Origin: JAGVSR01 sp033765145
Lineage (GTDB): Bacteria > Pseudomonadota > Alphaproteobacteria > Rhizobiales > Hyphomicrobiaceae
Length of the DNA: 64,000 nt
Assembly: GCA_033765145.1 (NCBI GenBank)
Contig: JANRIH010000034.1
Coordinates: 62,001 to 126,000, forward strand
Reading direction: 5' to 3'
Part shown: positions 42,605 through 51,957 of the stretch, in pieces
How the letters are laid out: every line of letters begins with the position of its first letter
Numbering within the stretch: position 1 is the first letter of the stretch
The notes under the pieces: model-generated
What the model saw: the letters and a program-made list of their open reading frames with translations, nothing else
Databases searched by the model: none
What the model was told of the DNA's origin: nothing
Translations under genes and position numbers: made by a program

Positions 42605-43828
42605 CTAGGCGGCCTTGTCTCTGTAGGCCGTCAGTTTCTTATCCTCCTCGGCGTCCCTCTGGGAAGTGAGCGCGATACCGATGTAGCGGACCCGTCCTCC
42701 AAGCTTCTGCTTCTGAACTCCCAGCTCACCGAACTCACGACCGAATGTCGGAAGTGCGAGTGGCTCCTTCTCCTGGATCTCACACCAGGCGCAATACTCC
42801 TCGTAAAGTTCCGTTGCAGTGAGACTCGAACCGTTCTGGGTCTGTACATTCTCCTTGTAGAAACGCTCGACATCCGTTTCGGGTGCGATGAGACGCTGTG
42901 GTGCCGGGGCGGCCGACTTGTTGTCGTTCGCGCCGGAACGCGGCTTGGAGATCTGAGCGGGCGCCGCCTCGCGGACGGGGACCGCCACCGCTGCCGCAGC
43001 GGTGATGGGGGTGGCGATGTCGACCATCTTGGGAGCCGCTGGGGCTTCCTGGTCGTAGAGACGCCACTGGCTGAAGGCGATGTACATGCCGAGGCCAGAA
43101 CCCACTTCGAGAAGGATCGCGATGAACAGCATCATGGCGATCTGGATCTTGTCGATGCTGAGACCCGTCAGAGTGGCGAGGACCGTCGCCTGGGGATCAG
43201 CCTCGTTCATCGCGGTTGCACCGCTGACCGAACCGAGCTTCGCCGAAATCTCGGAGATGCGAGCTTCGAGTTTCTGAGCTTCCAAGGCGGACGCCTTTTC
43301 GGACGCCAGCGTCTGGTAGCCCTGGCAGAACTCGCGGCCCTGCTTGCCCTTGATGTCGGTGCAGCCGCTGGTCCATGCCCAGGGACGTTGCGCTTCCTGG
43401 CTGGCAAGTTCGGCTTCCACGGTCGCCACCGGCCGATGCTGCGGCACCCAACCAAGCTGTTCCTTGGCGCGTGCGAGATCGGAGCGGAGATCCTGGTAGG
43501 TCTGGGCTTCGGCCGCGCGATCATTGGTCGTGTGGAAGCGGTTCAACGCTCCATGACCTATGGCCGACGTGAACGAGTAGGCCGTGCAAACCAGACCGAC
43601 CAAAGCTGCGGCCGCTGCTTGCGACCACATCCGGTTTCGAATAGCGGCGAAGAAGAAAAACGGTATCAACGCTTTCAGGCAGTCGGCGGCAGCCGAGGCC
43701 GCGCCGTAGATCATACCGTCCACCTCGGATTGCCCGAGGCTGTACCCGAACTTCCAGTTCATCGCAGCGGACACGGCGAGCAATACGCCGGCTGCGAGAA
43801 CGCCTAGTACACCCATAAGGTGTCTCAT
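42605..43828 (-). CDS. Four-helix membrane protein with C-terminal D5/primase-type winged helix, unknown function
   Basis: A 407-residue protein. The start at 43828 has GGAGAGG close upstream. Membrane helices lie at about 4-23, 39-61, 71-92 and 238-262. Between the third and fourth helix is a coiled-coil region with cysteines (SGCTDIKGKQGREFCQGYQ). The cytosolic C-terminus (about 325-400) reads DVERFYKENVQ, LTATELYEEYCAWCEIQEKEPLALPTFGREFGELGVQKQK, GGRVRYIGI, very like the winged helix at the end of P4/D5-type primase-helicases of phages and plasmids. No helicase is attached. Role unknown. Confidence 0.8.
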   Translation of the reverse strand: MRHLMGVLGVLAAGVLLAVSAAMNWKFGYSLGQSEVDGMIYGAASAAADCLKALIPFFFFAAIRNRMWSQAAAAALVGLVCTAYSFTSAIGHGALNRFHTTNDRAAEAQTYQDLRSDLARAKEQLGWVPQHRPVATVEAELASQEAQRPWAWTSGCTDIKGKQGREFCQGYQTLASEKASALEAQKLEARISEISAKLGSVSGATAMNEADPQATVLATLTGLSIDKIQIAMMLFIAILLEVGSGLGMYIAFSQWRLYDQEAPAAPKMVDIATPITAAAAVAVPVREAAPAQISKPRSGANDNKSAAPAPQRLIAPETDVERFYKENVQTQNGSSLTATELYEEYCAWCEIQEKEPLALPTFGREFGELGVQKQKLGGRVRYIGIALTSQRDAEEDKKLTAYRDKAA

Positions 43829-44778
43829 AGCCCTCTCCATTGCGGAGAGCCGGCACGACGCAAAACGAGCCCCCGGCTCATTGGTCTTGTTGTTCCGAGG
43901 GAGAAAGGAACGGCCAGCAGCACGCACAACCCGCGGCGGCGATACTTCGTCCCGGTGAACTCCCTTGAGCTGACCGGACCACCCCCAATGGCGACCGGTC
44001 GAGAGCACCCGAAGAGCTAGGATCGCGACGCTTTCCTGGCTGGTTCCTCGATGACTTGGGGCGTTATTCACAAGACGCGCTGCCGCTAGAAGCACGACCG
44101 TGGAAAACGCTGACCCGACGTCGAGGCGAACAAGTGTGATACGCGATACACACCCCCTCAGGGGAGGACGCTAGGCGATTCGTTCCTAATTGTTAAGCGA
44201 ATCAGCCCGCTAGGAAGCCGGGCTTCCGGCCGGGCGACGGTTGTGGCGCGAGAGACGCACTTTTCGTGCCCTGGCCGGCACGCGGAATCTTCTCGGGCAT
44301 CCACAGCATGTCCCGGCAATGTCCACATCGGCGACGCGTGCGCTGTGAGTAACTTTGGATGCTGTCGCGGCGGCCTGGAGGCGGTGCCGGACATTCGCGA
44401 TCCCGCTGGACGGCATGGAGGCGGCACTCGCCTTCTCGATCACAGCTTGGACCTCAGCGGATCACCCTCGCGCGGGTCACCGGCTGCCAGGGGTCGCTCT
44501 CCGGCTGGAGTTTTGCTCCGCCTGCGGAAATGTCTAAATTTTCCTTTATGTGATAACTGTTTGAGCACGATCGCCCCTGGCCAAATCCGAGTGTTGGATG
44601 TAGAGTCAAGATTACCGGGAGTTCATGGCTCGGATCGGAACGGGGTTTCGATTGCGCCGCGCAAAATGAATTTGCATTCTGTGACAAGGCTCCCGTCCGA
44701 GCCGGAACTGTTGTCCTCTGCCGCAGCGGTATCAGGACACCGGCTTGAAACCGATCCGTCGGGAAGCGGGAGGTTCGT
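43829..44778. other. 950-bp region without a convincing gene
   Basis: The region is open on both strands only in frames of unnatural composition. It contains small hairpins (CCCCTCAGGGG near 44154; GATTCG/CGAATC spanning 44179-44207; GCCGGGCTTCCGGCC near 44217) and an AT-rich block at about 44528-44565 (CTAAATTTTCCTTTATG). The strong GGGAGG site at 44769 belongs to the next gene. A regulatory RNA is possible but not demonstrable. Confidence 0.45.
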
Positions 44779-45921
44779 ATGCGTGCGTTGCTCGGGCTCT
44801 GGTGTCTTCTATCTGGCGTTGCGCTTGGCCTGTATATTCAGCCGACCGCGCCGGTCGATCAGGAAAAGCAAGTGGCGGCTGTTGCGCGGATCATCGCGCA
44901 GAGCACCCTCGATCCGGCGGTCGAGACGCCGCTTCCGGCATCCGAACCGTCCGCGCCCCCCGGCTCCACCGAGCGCCTTCCAGCGCTGGCAGGTACGTCT
45001 AAGAAGCTGATCGAAAGAGTTACGGACACGCGCTCGGCGACCGCTGAACCAAAGTCGCCGGAGATCCAGACCGTCGCCGCCGTCGAGCCTCCGCGCACCG
45101 ACGCCTGGACACCGACCGTTTCGCGACCGTCGTCGGATGCCGTCCAGCCCGGAGAGACGAAGGCGCAGGCCGGTGGAGTTCCGGCCGAGCGGCGGCTCGC
45201 ACGCGACATCCAGAGGGAACTCGACCGTCTCGGTTGCTACGGCGGGCGGATCGACGGTGTTTGGGGTGGCGCGAGCCAGGACGCCATGATGCGCTTTCTG
45301 CGCCACGTGAACGCCTCGCTTCCGGTCACGGAGCCTGATCTCATCCTCTTGAGCCTCGCCAAGGCGCACCCGAGTGGCATCTGCGCAACCGAATGCGCGC
45401 CTGACGAAACGCTCGCCAGCGGGCGTTGCGTTCCTCGCGCGGTCATGGCGCAAGCCAAGCAGACAGGGACGACGGCAGTTGCAAAAGTCGCGACGGACGC
45501 GCCCGCTCCGCGTGTGGCCGCCGTCGCACCTGAGACAGCCGTTCGTCCGGCGAAGATGCCGCTCGATGGCCGCATGTCGGTCGGTGGTCCGGTTGATCCA
45601 GCATCGGAGCCCGTCGCGAGAGAAGTGCTGCCGTGGAAGCCTGCGCCCGCCGCTGGCGCGACAGGTGCGACGGCCGCCGTACCGGCCGTTCGAGCGCCGC
45701 GCGTGGTGTATGCCGCACTGCCCGATGACGACGGCCTCGACGACGGGGTGGAATATGCGCCGCGGATCGAAGCGAAGCCGGTTCGCGTCGACCCACCGAA
45801 AGCGCAATACAAGGCCAAGCGCGCCAAGGCGGAGGCGAAAGCGCGCCAGCGCCGCGCATCCTACTCTTACGGCCAGCGATCGGTTCAGTCGTTGTTCCAG
45901 CATCCGCTCGGCCGGATGTAG
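44779..45921 (+). CDS. Exported peptidoglycan-binding domain protein
   Basis: A 380-residue protein with a signal/anchor helix at the N-terminus (RALLGLWCLLSGVALGLYI). A Pro/Ala-rich linker leads to one peptidoglycan-binding domain (about 138-200, LARDIQRELDRLGCYGGRIDGVWGGASQDAMMRFL). A cysteine pair follows (ICATECAPDETLASGRC), then a long low-complexity region and a basic tail (KAKRAKAEAKARQRR). GGAGG is six bases before the ATG. An envelope role is likely. Confidence 0.85.
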   Translation: MRALLGLWCLLSGVALGLYIQPTAPVDQEKQVAAVARIIAQSTLDPAVETPLPASEPSAPPGSTERLPALAGTSKKLIERVTDTRSATAEPKSPEIQTVAAVEPPRTDAWTPTVSRPSSDAVQPGETKAQAGGVPAERRLARDIQRELDRLGCYGGRIDGVWGGASQDAMMRFLRHVNASLPVTEPDLILLSLAKAHPSGICATECAPDETLASGRCVPRAVMAQAKQTGTTAVAKVATDAPAPRVAAVAPETAVRPAKMPLDGRMSVGGPVDPASEPVAREVLPWKPAPAAGATGATAAVPAVRAPRVVYAALPDDDGLDDGVEYAPRIEAKPVRVDPPKAQYKAKRAKAEAKARQRRASYSYGQRSVQSLFQHPLGRM

Positions 45922-46023
45922 GCGGGCGGGCGCGCCAGCGCGCGCTGCGCTCAACTTGATCGTTCCGTGACCGACGCCATTCCGGCCTGTGTCCTTTGCT
46001 TCCTGTGTCCGGTCTCCGGGCTG

Positions 46024-46374
46024 TCAACGCACGTCCCCGTCGTCCGCCCCCTGCAGTCCCGACATCAGCCAGGCGATATAGGGCTCGGAACCTCCGACGA
46101 CAGGGATCACGAGAAAGGCTGGCGTGTCGTAGGGGTGCCGGCTTCGCGCCTCGGCGATCAGCCTGTCGGCGAGCCCTCGCCGCGTTTTCGCGATCAGCAC
46201 GCACTCACTTTCCATCCGCACCGCGCCGCTCCAGCGATAGACGGCCGTCATACCGGGCAGAATGTTGACACATCCGGCCAGTTCCGCTTCGACGAGGTAG
46301 GTGGCCGCGGCCCGCGCGGCGTCCGCGTCGGGATACGTGGCATAGACGAGAACGGCCTTGTCGTTTTCCGTCAA
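46024..46374 (-). CDS. cutA: CutA divalent-cation tolerance protein
   Basis: A 116-residue CutA. Family blocks are VLVYATYPDADAARAAATYLVEAELAGCVNILPGMTAVYRW, ECVLIAKTR and HPYDTPAFLVIPVVGGSEPYIAWL. The start is a TTG at 46374 with CGGAGG about nine bases upstream; the frame further upstream is a shadow of nadK. A trimeric protein of unclear function, once linked to copper tolerance. It diverges from nadK. Confidence 0.93.
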   Translation of the reverse strand: MTENDKAVLVYATYPDADAARAAATYLVEAELAGCVNILPGMTAVYRWSGAVRMESECVLIAKTRRGLADRLIAEARSRHPYDTPAFLVIPVVGGSEPYIAWLMSGLQGADDGDVR

Positions 46375-46470
46375 CTGCGCGAGCCTCCGAATGTCCCGGC
46401 CGTCCCGGCCCGGGTGCTGGTCCGCACGTGACGGGCGAAATCCGCCATCCACACGAGACGCTCTCCGCCC

Positions 46471-47256
46471 ATGCCATCGAGCCGTGCCAGAGAATTCGAC
46501 AAGATCGCGTTCGTCGCAAGCGATGTCCCTGAAGCCCAGGAGGCGCTCGCGCGACTTTCGAGCCTCTACGGCAGCGCCAAGGCGTCGGAGGCCGATGCGA
46601 TCGTGGCGCTCGGCGGCGACGGTCTCATGCTGCAGACGCTGCATCGGTTCATGAACGACCGCATTCCGATCTATGGCATGAACCGCGGATCGGTCGGCTT
46701 TCTCATGAACGAGTACAGCGAGGATGATCTCAAGACCCGGCTGCGGCAGGCGGAGGTCAGCCGTGTGCATCCCTTGTCGATGGTCGCCTATGGCAACGAC
46801 GGCCGGGCGTCGAAGGCGCTTGCGATCAACGAGGTTTCCCTCTTCCGCGAACGGCATCAGGCGGCCAAACTTTCCGTCTCTGTGGATGGCGTGGTGCGGC
46901 TCGAGGAAGTCATCTGCGACGGCATTCTCGTCGCGACGCCCGCCGGTTCGACGGCCTACAATCTCTCGGCGCATGGACCCATACTTCCACTCGCTGCCGA
47001 ACTTCTGGCCCTGACGCCGATCAGCCCGTTCCGTCCGCGCCGCTGGCGCGGTGCGATCCTACCGAACAGCGCGAAAATCTCGATCACGGTGCGGGAACCC
47101 GAGAAGCGCCCTGTCAGCGCGGTCGCGGATCATACCGAAATCCGCAGCGTCGCGCGCGTCGATGTCGAGCAGGCGCGGCATGTCGACCTCTACATGCTGT
47201 TCGACCCCGGTCACAGTCTCGATGAGCGTGTGCTCGCCGAGCAGTTCCGCTTCTAG
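46471..47256 (+). CDS. nadK: NAD kinase
   Basis: A 261-residue NAD kinase making NADP from NAD and ATP. The GGDG motif is present as IVALGGDGLML (Asp50). The NE motif occurs in LAINEVSLFR, and the nucleotide-binding TPAGSTAYNLSAHGPILP follows. The length fits the short proteobacterial type. It is convergent with the small exported protein gene. Confidence 0.96.
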   Translation: MPSSRAREFDKIAFVASDVPEAQEALARLSSLYGSAKASEADAIVALGGDGLMLQTLHRFMNDRIPIYGMNRGSVGFLMNEYSEDDLKTRLRQAEVSRVHPLSMVAYGNDGRASKALAINEVSLFRERHQAAKLSVSVDGVVRLEEVICDGILVATPAGSTAYNLSAHGPILPLAAELLALTPISPFRPRRWRGAILPNSAKISITVREPEKRPVSAVADHTEIRSVARVDVEQARHVDLYMLFDPGHSLDERVLAEQFRF

Positions 47257-47266
47257 CGTCGAGGGC

Positions 47267-47800
47267 TCATCGCGCGGCGATGATTTCGGTCGGCCATTCG
47301 GCACGCTGTTCGGACTTGGTGCTCCGTGGGTCCTCGCCCGTAGCGCCAGATGCGTGAGCTTGAAGCCCCGCTCCCAACCCGAAGCGGCCGTGATGGGCGA
47401 GGAGCCGATCATCGGGTTCACGGTATGGATCGGAAGGCGCCGTCGCGAGACTGCCGTGAAGGGTGGGCGGGGACACGGCCGCTATTCTGACGGCTTCGAG
47501 ACACGCCGCGATCGCCCTTCGTGCATCCGCGTTCTTCCGTCCGATTTCGATCGCACGGCGGACGGACGCTTCGGGCGCGTAGTAGCGGCCGGCGGAGGTG
47601 CGGAATATGCGGCCGACCCAAGTCGCGGAAACCGCGCTCGCCGAGCCGCAGACCGAAACCGATGCGAGCCAGGATTGTTCCGTAAAGGTGGGGTCGTCTC
47701 CAGCGGGCTCCGCGTCGGCCGCGCGCGTTGCGGAGGCGCAGAGGAGGGTTGCCGCGACCGCCGCCAACACGGTCCGGCACCCCCATTTCACGACATTCAT
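47267..47800 (-). CDS. Small exported hypothetical protein
   Basis: A 177-residue protein with a signal peptide (MNVVKWGCRTVLAAVAATLLCASATRA, cleavage near 27). An in-frame ATG at 47812 is an alternative start. The mature part has one cysteine (SVCGSASAV), a GRIFRTSAGRYYAPEASVRRAIEIGRKNADARRAIAACLEAV helical segment, and a polar C-terminus. I recognise no family. Confidence 0.6.
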   Translation of the reverse strand: MNVVKWGCRTVLAAVAATLLCASATRAADAEPAGDDPTFTEQSWLASVSVCGSASAVSATWVGRIFRTSAGRYYAPEASVRRAIEIGRKNADARRAIAACLEAVRIAAVSPPTLHGSLATAPSDPYREPDDRLLAHHGRFGLGAGLQAHASGATGEDPRSTKSEQRAEWPTEIIAAR

Positions 47801-47902
47801 CCCTGACGCCATTCGGCCAGCGGGCTCCGGGGGCGCCCGTCGGGATCGGGTCAGCCCTCGATGCTCAGCTTGGCCAAAAGGCGTAAATGGGAGGTAAACG
47901 GA

Positions 47903-47919
47903 CGTATCGTTTCGATACG
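47903..47919. promoter_or_regulatory. Candidate operator: perfect 7-bp palindromic repeat
   Basis: CGTATCG, TTT, CGATACG. It lies about 105-120 bp upstream of the exported protein gene, in the gap after the nitroreductase gene. The size and symmetry resemble TetR-type operators; the regulator is unknown. Confidence 0.35.
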
Positions 47920-47940
47920 ATCCAGATCAGCCGGTCTGTA

Positions 47941-48522
47941 TCAATCGGGCGCCCAGCGCGAGACGATCTTCGTGAGATCGGGCCTTTCGCGCTCCTCGGG
48001 TTTCAGGGTCGGCGTGCCGATGTGGACGAACCCGGCGATGCGCTCGTTCTCGGCCAGCGCAAGCGCGCGGCGCATGGCGGGACTGTAGGCGACCCACTCA
48101 GTGATCCAGGACGTGCCGTAGCCCATGAGGTTGGCGGCGAGACACAAGTTGTATGCGGCAGCTCCGGCCGACAGGATTTGCTCCCATTCCGGCGCACCGC
48201 GCGTTTCCACGACCCGCGAGACGACGGCGATCACGAGCGGCGCGCGCAGGAACCGGCGCCGCTCGGTCTCGATGCGCACGGGCGACGGTGCCTCCGCCTC
48301 CTCGAGTTCCACGGCCTCGGCCGCTTTCTGGCCAAGGGCGGCGCGCGCCTCGCCCTCGATCAGGATGAAGCGCCAAGGCGCCAGCTTCTTGTGATCGGGA
48401 ACGCGGGCGGCGATCGTCAGGATCGATTGAATTTCCTCGTTGCTCGGGCCCGGTGCCGCCAGAAGATCGGGCTTCACGCTTCGGCGCGCTTTCAGGAAAT
48501 CCAACATCGCTTCGTTCGTCAC
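47941..48522 (-). CDS. Nitroreductase family protein (YdjA-like)
   Basis: A 193-residue FMN-dependent nitroreductase-fold protein. It starts at a GTG with AGGAC five bases upstream; the ATG at 48543 is an alternative. FMN-binding arginines appear in KARRSVK, the substrate side in RVPDHKKLAPWRFILI, and SAGAAAYNLCLAANLMGYGTSWIT and FVHIGTP complete the pattern. The small size and VPDHKKLAPWRF block fit the YdjA subgroup. Substrate unknown. Confidence 0.9.
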   Translation of the reverse strand: MTNEAMLDFLKARRSVKPDLLAAPGPSNEEIQSILTIAARVPDHKKLAPWRFILIEGEARAALGQKAAEAVELEEAEAPSPVRIETERRRFLRAPLVIAVVSRVVETRGAPEWEQILSAGAAAYNLCLAANLMGYGTSWITEWVAYSPAMRRALALAENERIAGFVHIGTPTLKPEERERPDLTKIVSRWAPD

Positions 48523-48683
48523 GTCGTCCTGCCTCCGCCGCACGAGGGTCGATCCCTACTCATCTTTCCGGCCAGCCCAATGCTCGATCTGTCATGTCAC
48601 GGCAAGGGCTTATTGAATTGCCTGGTTGTTTTCCCTCGTCGGTCCAGGCGGGCTCTCGCTATCGCAACGGCGGGTCTGATACA

Positions 48684-50756
48684 ATGGCGACAAAGCGAGC
48701 GCCTTCGGGGAGGCATGTGGTGGGATCGGAAAATCGGGGACCTGTGCAGCTTTTCGCAATTCCGCCCGCCCTCGCGCTCATGACGATTTGGGTCGCCTCG
48801 ACCATTCTCGCCGTCAGTCCGGCTTCGGCCGATACGCCGACGATCGTCGTCATCGACGGCTCGGGCTCCATGTGGGGCAAGATGCCGGGGAACGAGACGG
48901 CGAAGTTCTATGCGACGCGCGATCATCTGCGCGTGCTTTTGGGACAGGCCGCTCCCCAGTCCAGAACCGGGCTCGTCAGCTTCGGGCATCGGCGGAAGGG
49001 AGACTGTCAGGACGTCGAAGTGATCGCGCCCCCCGAAGCAGGAGGCGCCGCGCGCCTTGTGGAAGCCCTCGATCAACTCAATCCCAAGGGCAAAGGCCCG
49101 CTGGCGGAAGCCTTGAAGGCCGCGGCTGGATCGGTCGGCACAGGTGCTCAGGGAACCATCATCCTCATTCATGACGGCCTCGACAATTGTCAGCAAGACG
49201 CTTGCGCCACGGCAGGTCAAATCGCGAAGTCGAACCCGCGATTGAAGATCAACATCCTGTCGCTGGGGCTCGAAAAGGCCGACAGCGCCCGTATGCGGTG
49301 CGTCGCCGAACAGACCGGCGGCCGGCAGATCGAAGCCAGGACCGAGGCCGAGATCGGCAGCGCTCTCACCGAGTTTCTGAAGCCGAGCACGCTCGACCCC
49401 GCCGTGGCCGCTCAGCCCGCAGAAGCGGTCGTCACACCCCCTCCAACGCAGGCCAGCGGACCGCCCGGTCTTCGCCTGACGGCGGCGTTCAACGACGGTG
49501 GGACGATGATCGGCGGACCCATCGGCTGGGTCATCCGCCGTGTTCCGATCGACCCCGCCGCAGCGCCGCTCGTCGAGCGCACATCGGCGGAGATCAACGA
49601 GCCGCTCGACCCCGGAACTTATCAAGTGTCGGCGTCACTCGGCCTCGTGACACGCACCGTCGAATTCGAAGTCGGCAGCGCTGGCCCGAAGACCGAGCGT
49701 GTCGCTCTCGATGCCGGCACGCTGAAGATCGCGATGACCGCGAGCCGGGACGGGGCGCCGTTGAAGGCACCGGTCGTGTCGGTCATTCCCCTGTCCGCCG
49801 ACGGCCGGCGCGACACACCGATCTGGATCGGCCGCGAAGGTGTCGCGGAGCTTGTGGTCCCGTCAGGCTCCTATGAAGTGGATGTCGTCGACGGACTGGC
49901 GCGCGCCGCCGCGAAGGTCGCACTTCCGGCCGGAGGCACCGAGCGGGCCGATATCGTTCTCGAGACCGGAGAACTCACGCTCGCGGCTGTCGGAACCGAG
50001 GGCGGGGTGCCGCTCGACAATCTGACGTTCGTGCTCGAAGTCGACGATCCCGAAGCGCCGCTCGGCCGGCGCGAGATCGCGCGGTCGGCCGCGCCGCGAC
50101 CGACGTTCACGGTCGTCGCCGGGACCTATTACGTCACGGCGCTCCTTGGGCCAAATATCGTGCGTGACCGCGTCGCCGTCAGCATCGGCGACCGCGTGCA
50201 GCGCACACTCGTGCTCGGTACGGCGAGAGTGCGATTGAATGCAGAGCTCATCGGTGTTCCGGTGCCGCCCGACGTCCCGATCGCCTATCGGATCACCGAG
50301 ATGCAGGGCCAGAAGCGGGTCGTCGCACGAAGCTCGGCGGGCAAGCCCGCCTTCACGCTGGCAGCCGGCAGCTACAAGGTCGAAGCCCAGCTCGGGACGT
50401 CGAACGTCAAGACCAGCCGGCTGCTCGATGTGGCGTCGGGGAAGGACGTGACCGTCGACCTCGTCCTCGAAGCCAAGGAAGTGCGCGTCGGCGAATTGGA
50501 AGGCGTCCAGACCGGACCCGACACGCGCGCCGTCATCCGTGACCAGCGTGGCCGGACGGTCTGGCGCTCGCGGCGTGGCGACGATCTCGTGACGCTCTTG
50601 TCGCCGGGACGGTACGTCGTCAGTGTCGAATCGCAGGACGAGCGGCACGAACAGACGATCGAAGTGCTGTCGCAGGCCCCGAAGGGCGGGGGCGCAGCAC
50701 CGGGCGGAAGCGAGCCCGCCTCCGGCCTCGAAAAGCCGGCCCGCGGCAAGAAGTGA
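48684..50756 (+). CDS. Exported VWA-domain protein with repeated beta-sandwich domains
   Basis: A 690-residue protein from the ATG at 48684; the frame upstream overlaps the nitroreductase gene and lacks protein character. A signal peptide ends near ASADTPT. The VWA domain follows directly, with MIDAS motif IDGSGSMWGK and IILIHDGLDNC, and ends near residue 235. Four to five repeats of about 80-90 residues follow, each with a G.Y.V.A.LG-like strand pattern (PGTYQVSASLG, AGTYYVTALLG, AGSYKVEAQLG, PGRYVVSVES), suggesting carboxypeptidase-regulatory-like folds. The tail is Gly/Pro-rich. The next gene encodes the same repeats. Confidence 0.85.
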   Translation: MATKRAPSGRHVVGSENRGPVQLFAIPPALALMTIWVASTILAVSPASADTPTIVVIDGSGSMWGKMPGNETAKFYATRDHLRVLLGQAAPQSRTGLVSFGHRRKGDCQDVEVIAPPEAGGAARLVEALDQLNPKGKGPLAEALKAAAGSVGTGAQGTIILIHDGLDNCQQDACATAGQIAKSNPRLKINILSLGLEKADSARMRCVAEQTGGRQIEARTEAEIGSALTEFLKPSTLDPAVAAQPAEAVVTPPPTQASGPPGLRLTAAFNDGGTMIGGPIGWVIRRVPIDPAAAPLVERTSAEINEPLDPGTYQVSASLGLVTRTVEFEVGSAGPKTERVALDAGTLKIAMTASRDGAPLKAPVVSVIPLSADGRRDTPIWIGREGVAELVVPSGSYEVDVVDGLARAAAKVALPAGGTERADIVLETGELTLAAVGTEGGVPLDNLTFVLEVDDPEAPLGRREIARSAAPRPTFTVVAGTYYVTALLGPNIVRDRVAVSIGDRVQRTLVLGTARVRLNAELIGVPVPPDVPIAYRITEMQGQKRVVARSSAGKPAFTLAAGSYKVEAQLGTSNVKTSRLLDVASGKDVTVDLVLEAKEVRVGELEGVQTGPDTRAVIRDQRGRTVWRSRRGDDLVTLLSPGRYVVSVESQDERHEQTIEVLSQAPKGGGAAPGGSEPASGLEKPARGKK

Positions 50757-50892
50757 TGCCCGCCCAACGACAGCCTGCCACACTTCGATCAGGGTTTGAG
50801 GCTCTAGACGTTGATCCGCCGCATCGGCCGATGGGCGCTTCGGAACTTCCCGCCTCAGCCGGGGTCCCTCCCGCCTGACTGGACGACAGAAA

Positions 50893-51924
50893 ATGAGCAC
50901 GCCTCGACAATCGATCTCTCTTCTCCGTCGGCGCGCCATCGTCATCGCGCTCATGGCAGGCGTCTCGATCCTGCCTCCGGGCGCCGTGGCGCAGGATGCC
51001 TTGCAGCCGGGCGCGCCGACCGCGCCGGCAGGTGGCTGGTCGACCGGAGCCGCGCCTGATGCCACGCCGGGACCGCCGGCTGATCTCCCGCCGCAGAATG
51101 TCACGGTCGTGCCGCGCGCTCCGGGCGACAATTCGAGCAACGCGGCGAGCGAAGGTCGCGCCGCGATCCAACTCGTGGCGCTCCTGACGACCGATGGCCA
51201 GCACATCGACCAGGGGCTCATCTGGCGCATCTATCGCGACCAGCAGGGCCGACCGGCGGACCTCGCGCCGCTCAGCACGCTCCGGGAGGCCAGCCCGATC
51301 GTCGAACTGGCGCCCGGGAACTACATCGTCAACGCGGCGTTCGGACGGGCTCATCTCACGCGGCGCATCACGGTCGCGCAGGCTTCTTCCGTCACGGCGA
51401 CGGAGCAGTTCGTTCTCAACGCCGGCGGGCTCAGGCTCGCGGCCCTCATCGGCGGCAAAGCGGCTCCGCCCAACGCCGTCACCTACGATATCTTCACGGA
51501 CCGCGATCAAACCGACAGCCGGCGCCAGGTCATGACCGGTGCCAAGCCCGGTCTCATCATCCGGCTGAACGCCGGCATCTATCACGTCGTCTCGACGTAC
51601 GGTGACGGAAACGCGACGGTCCGGAGCGACGTGACGGTCGAAGCCGGCAAGCTCACGGAAGCCACTATCACTCACAGCTTCGCGAAAGTGACGTTCCGAC
51701 TCGTGGCGCGACCGGGCGGCGAAGCGCTTCCCGGAACGGAGTGGAGTGTTCAGACGGACGACGGGCATGTCGTCAAGGAGAGCGTCGGCGCGTTGCCGAC
51801 GCATACGCTGGCGCCCGGCGACTACGTCGTGATCGCGAAATCGTTCGGGCAGACCTACACGCGGCGGTTCAAACTCGTGGACGGGCAGATCGCGCAGATC
51901 GAAGTGACGACTGAGCTTCGATAG
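50893..51924 (+). CDS. Exported protein with the same beta-sandwich repeats, no VWA domain
   Basis: A 343-residue protein with a signal peptide (residues 1-34, ending GAVAQ) and a Pro/Gly-rich linker. Three repeats like those of the upstream protein follow (APGNYIVNAAFGRAHLTRRITV, NAGIYHVVSTYGDGNATVRSDVTV, APGDYVVIAKSFGQTYTRRFKLV). The two genes lie in the same direction 136 bp apart and look like a partial duplication. Role unknown; surface or envelope binding is possible. Confidence 0.8.
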   Translation: MSTPRQSISLLRRRAIVIALMAGVSILPPGAVAQDALQPGAPTAPAGGWSTGAAPDATPGPPADLPPQNVTVVPRAPGDNSSNAASEGRAAIQLVALLTTDGQHIDQGLIWRIYRDQQGRPADLAPLSTLREASPIVELAPGNYIVNAAFGRAHLTRRITVAQASSVTATEQFVLNAGGLRLAALIGGKAAPPNAVTYDIFTDRDQTDSRRQVMTGAKPGLIIRLNAGIYHVVSTYGDGNATVRSDVTVEAGKLTEATITHSFAKVTFRLVARPGGEALPGTEWSVQTDDGHVVKESVGALPTHTLAPGDYVVIAKSFGQTYTRRFKLVDGQIAQIEVTTELR

Positions 51925-51957
51925 CGGCCGCACGCCGGCGGGCTTCGTCGGGTCGTT

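Noticed and set aside
44243..45010. A 255-residue plus-strand frame in the gene-poor region
   Set aside because: Composition is unnatural (many Cys/Arg/Ser/Pro), it overlaps the start of a well-supported gene in another frame, and it lacks a ribosome site.
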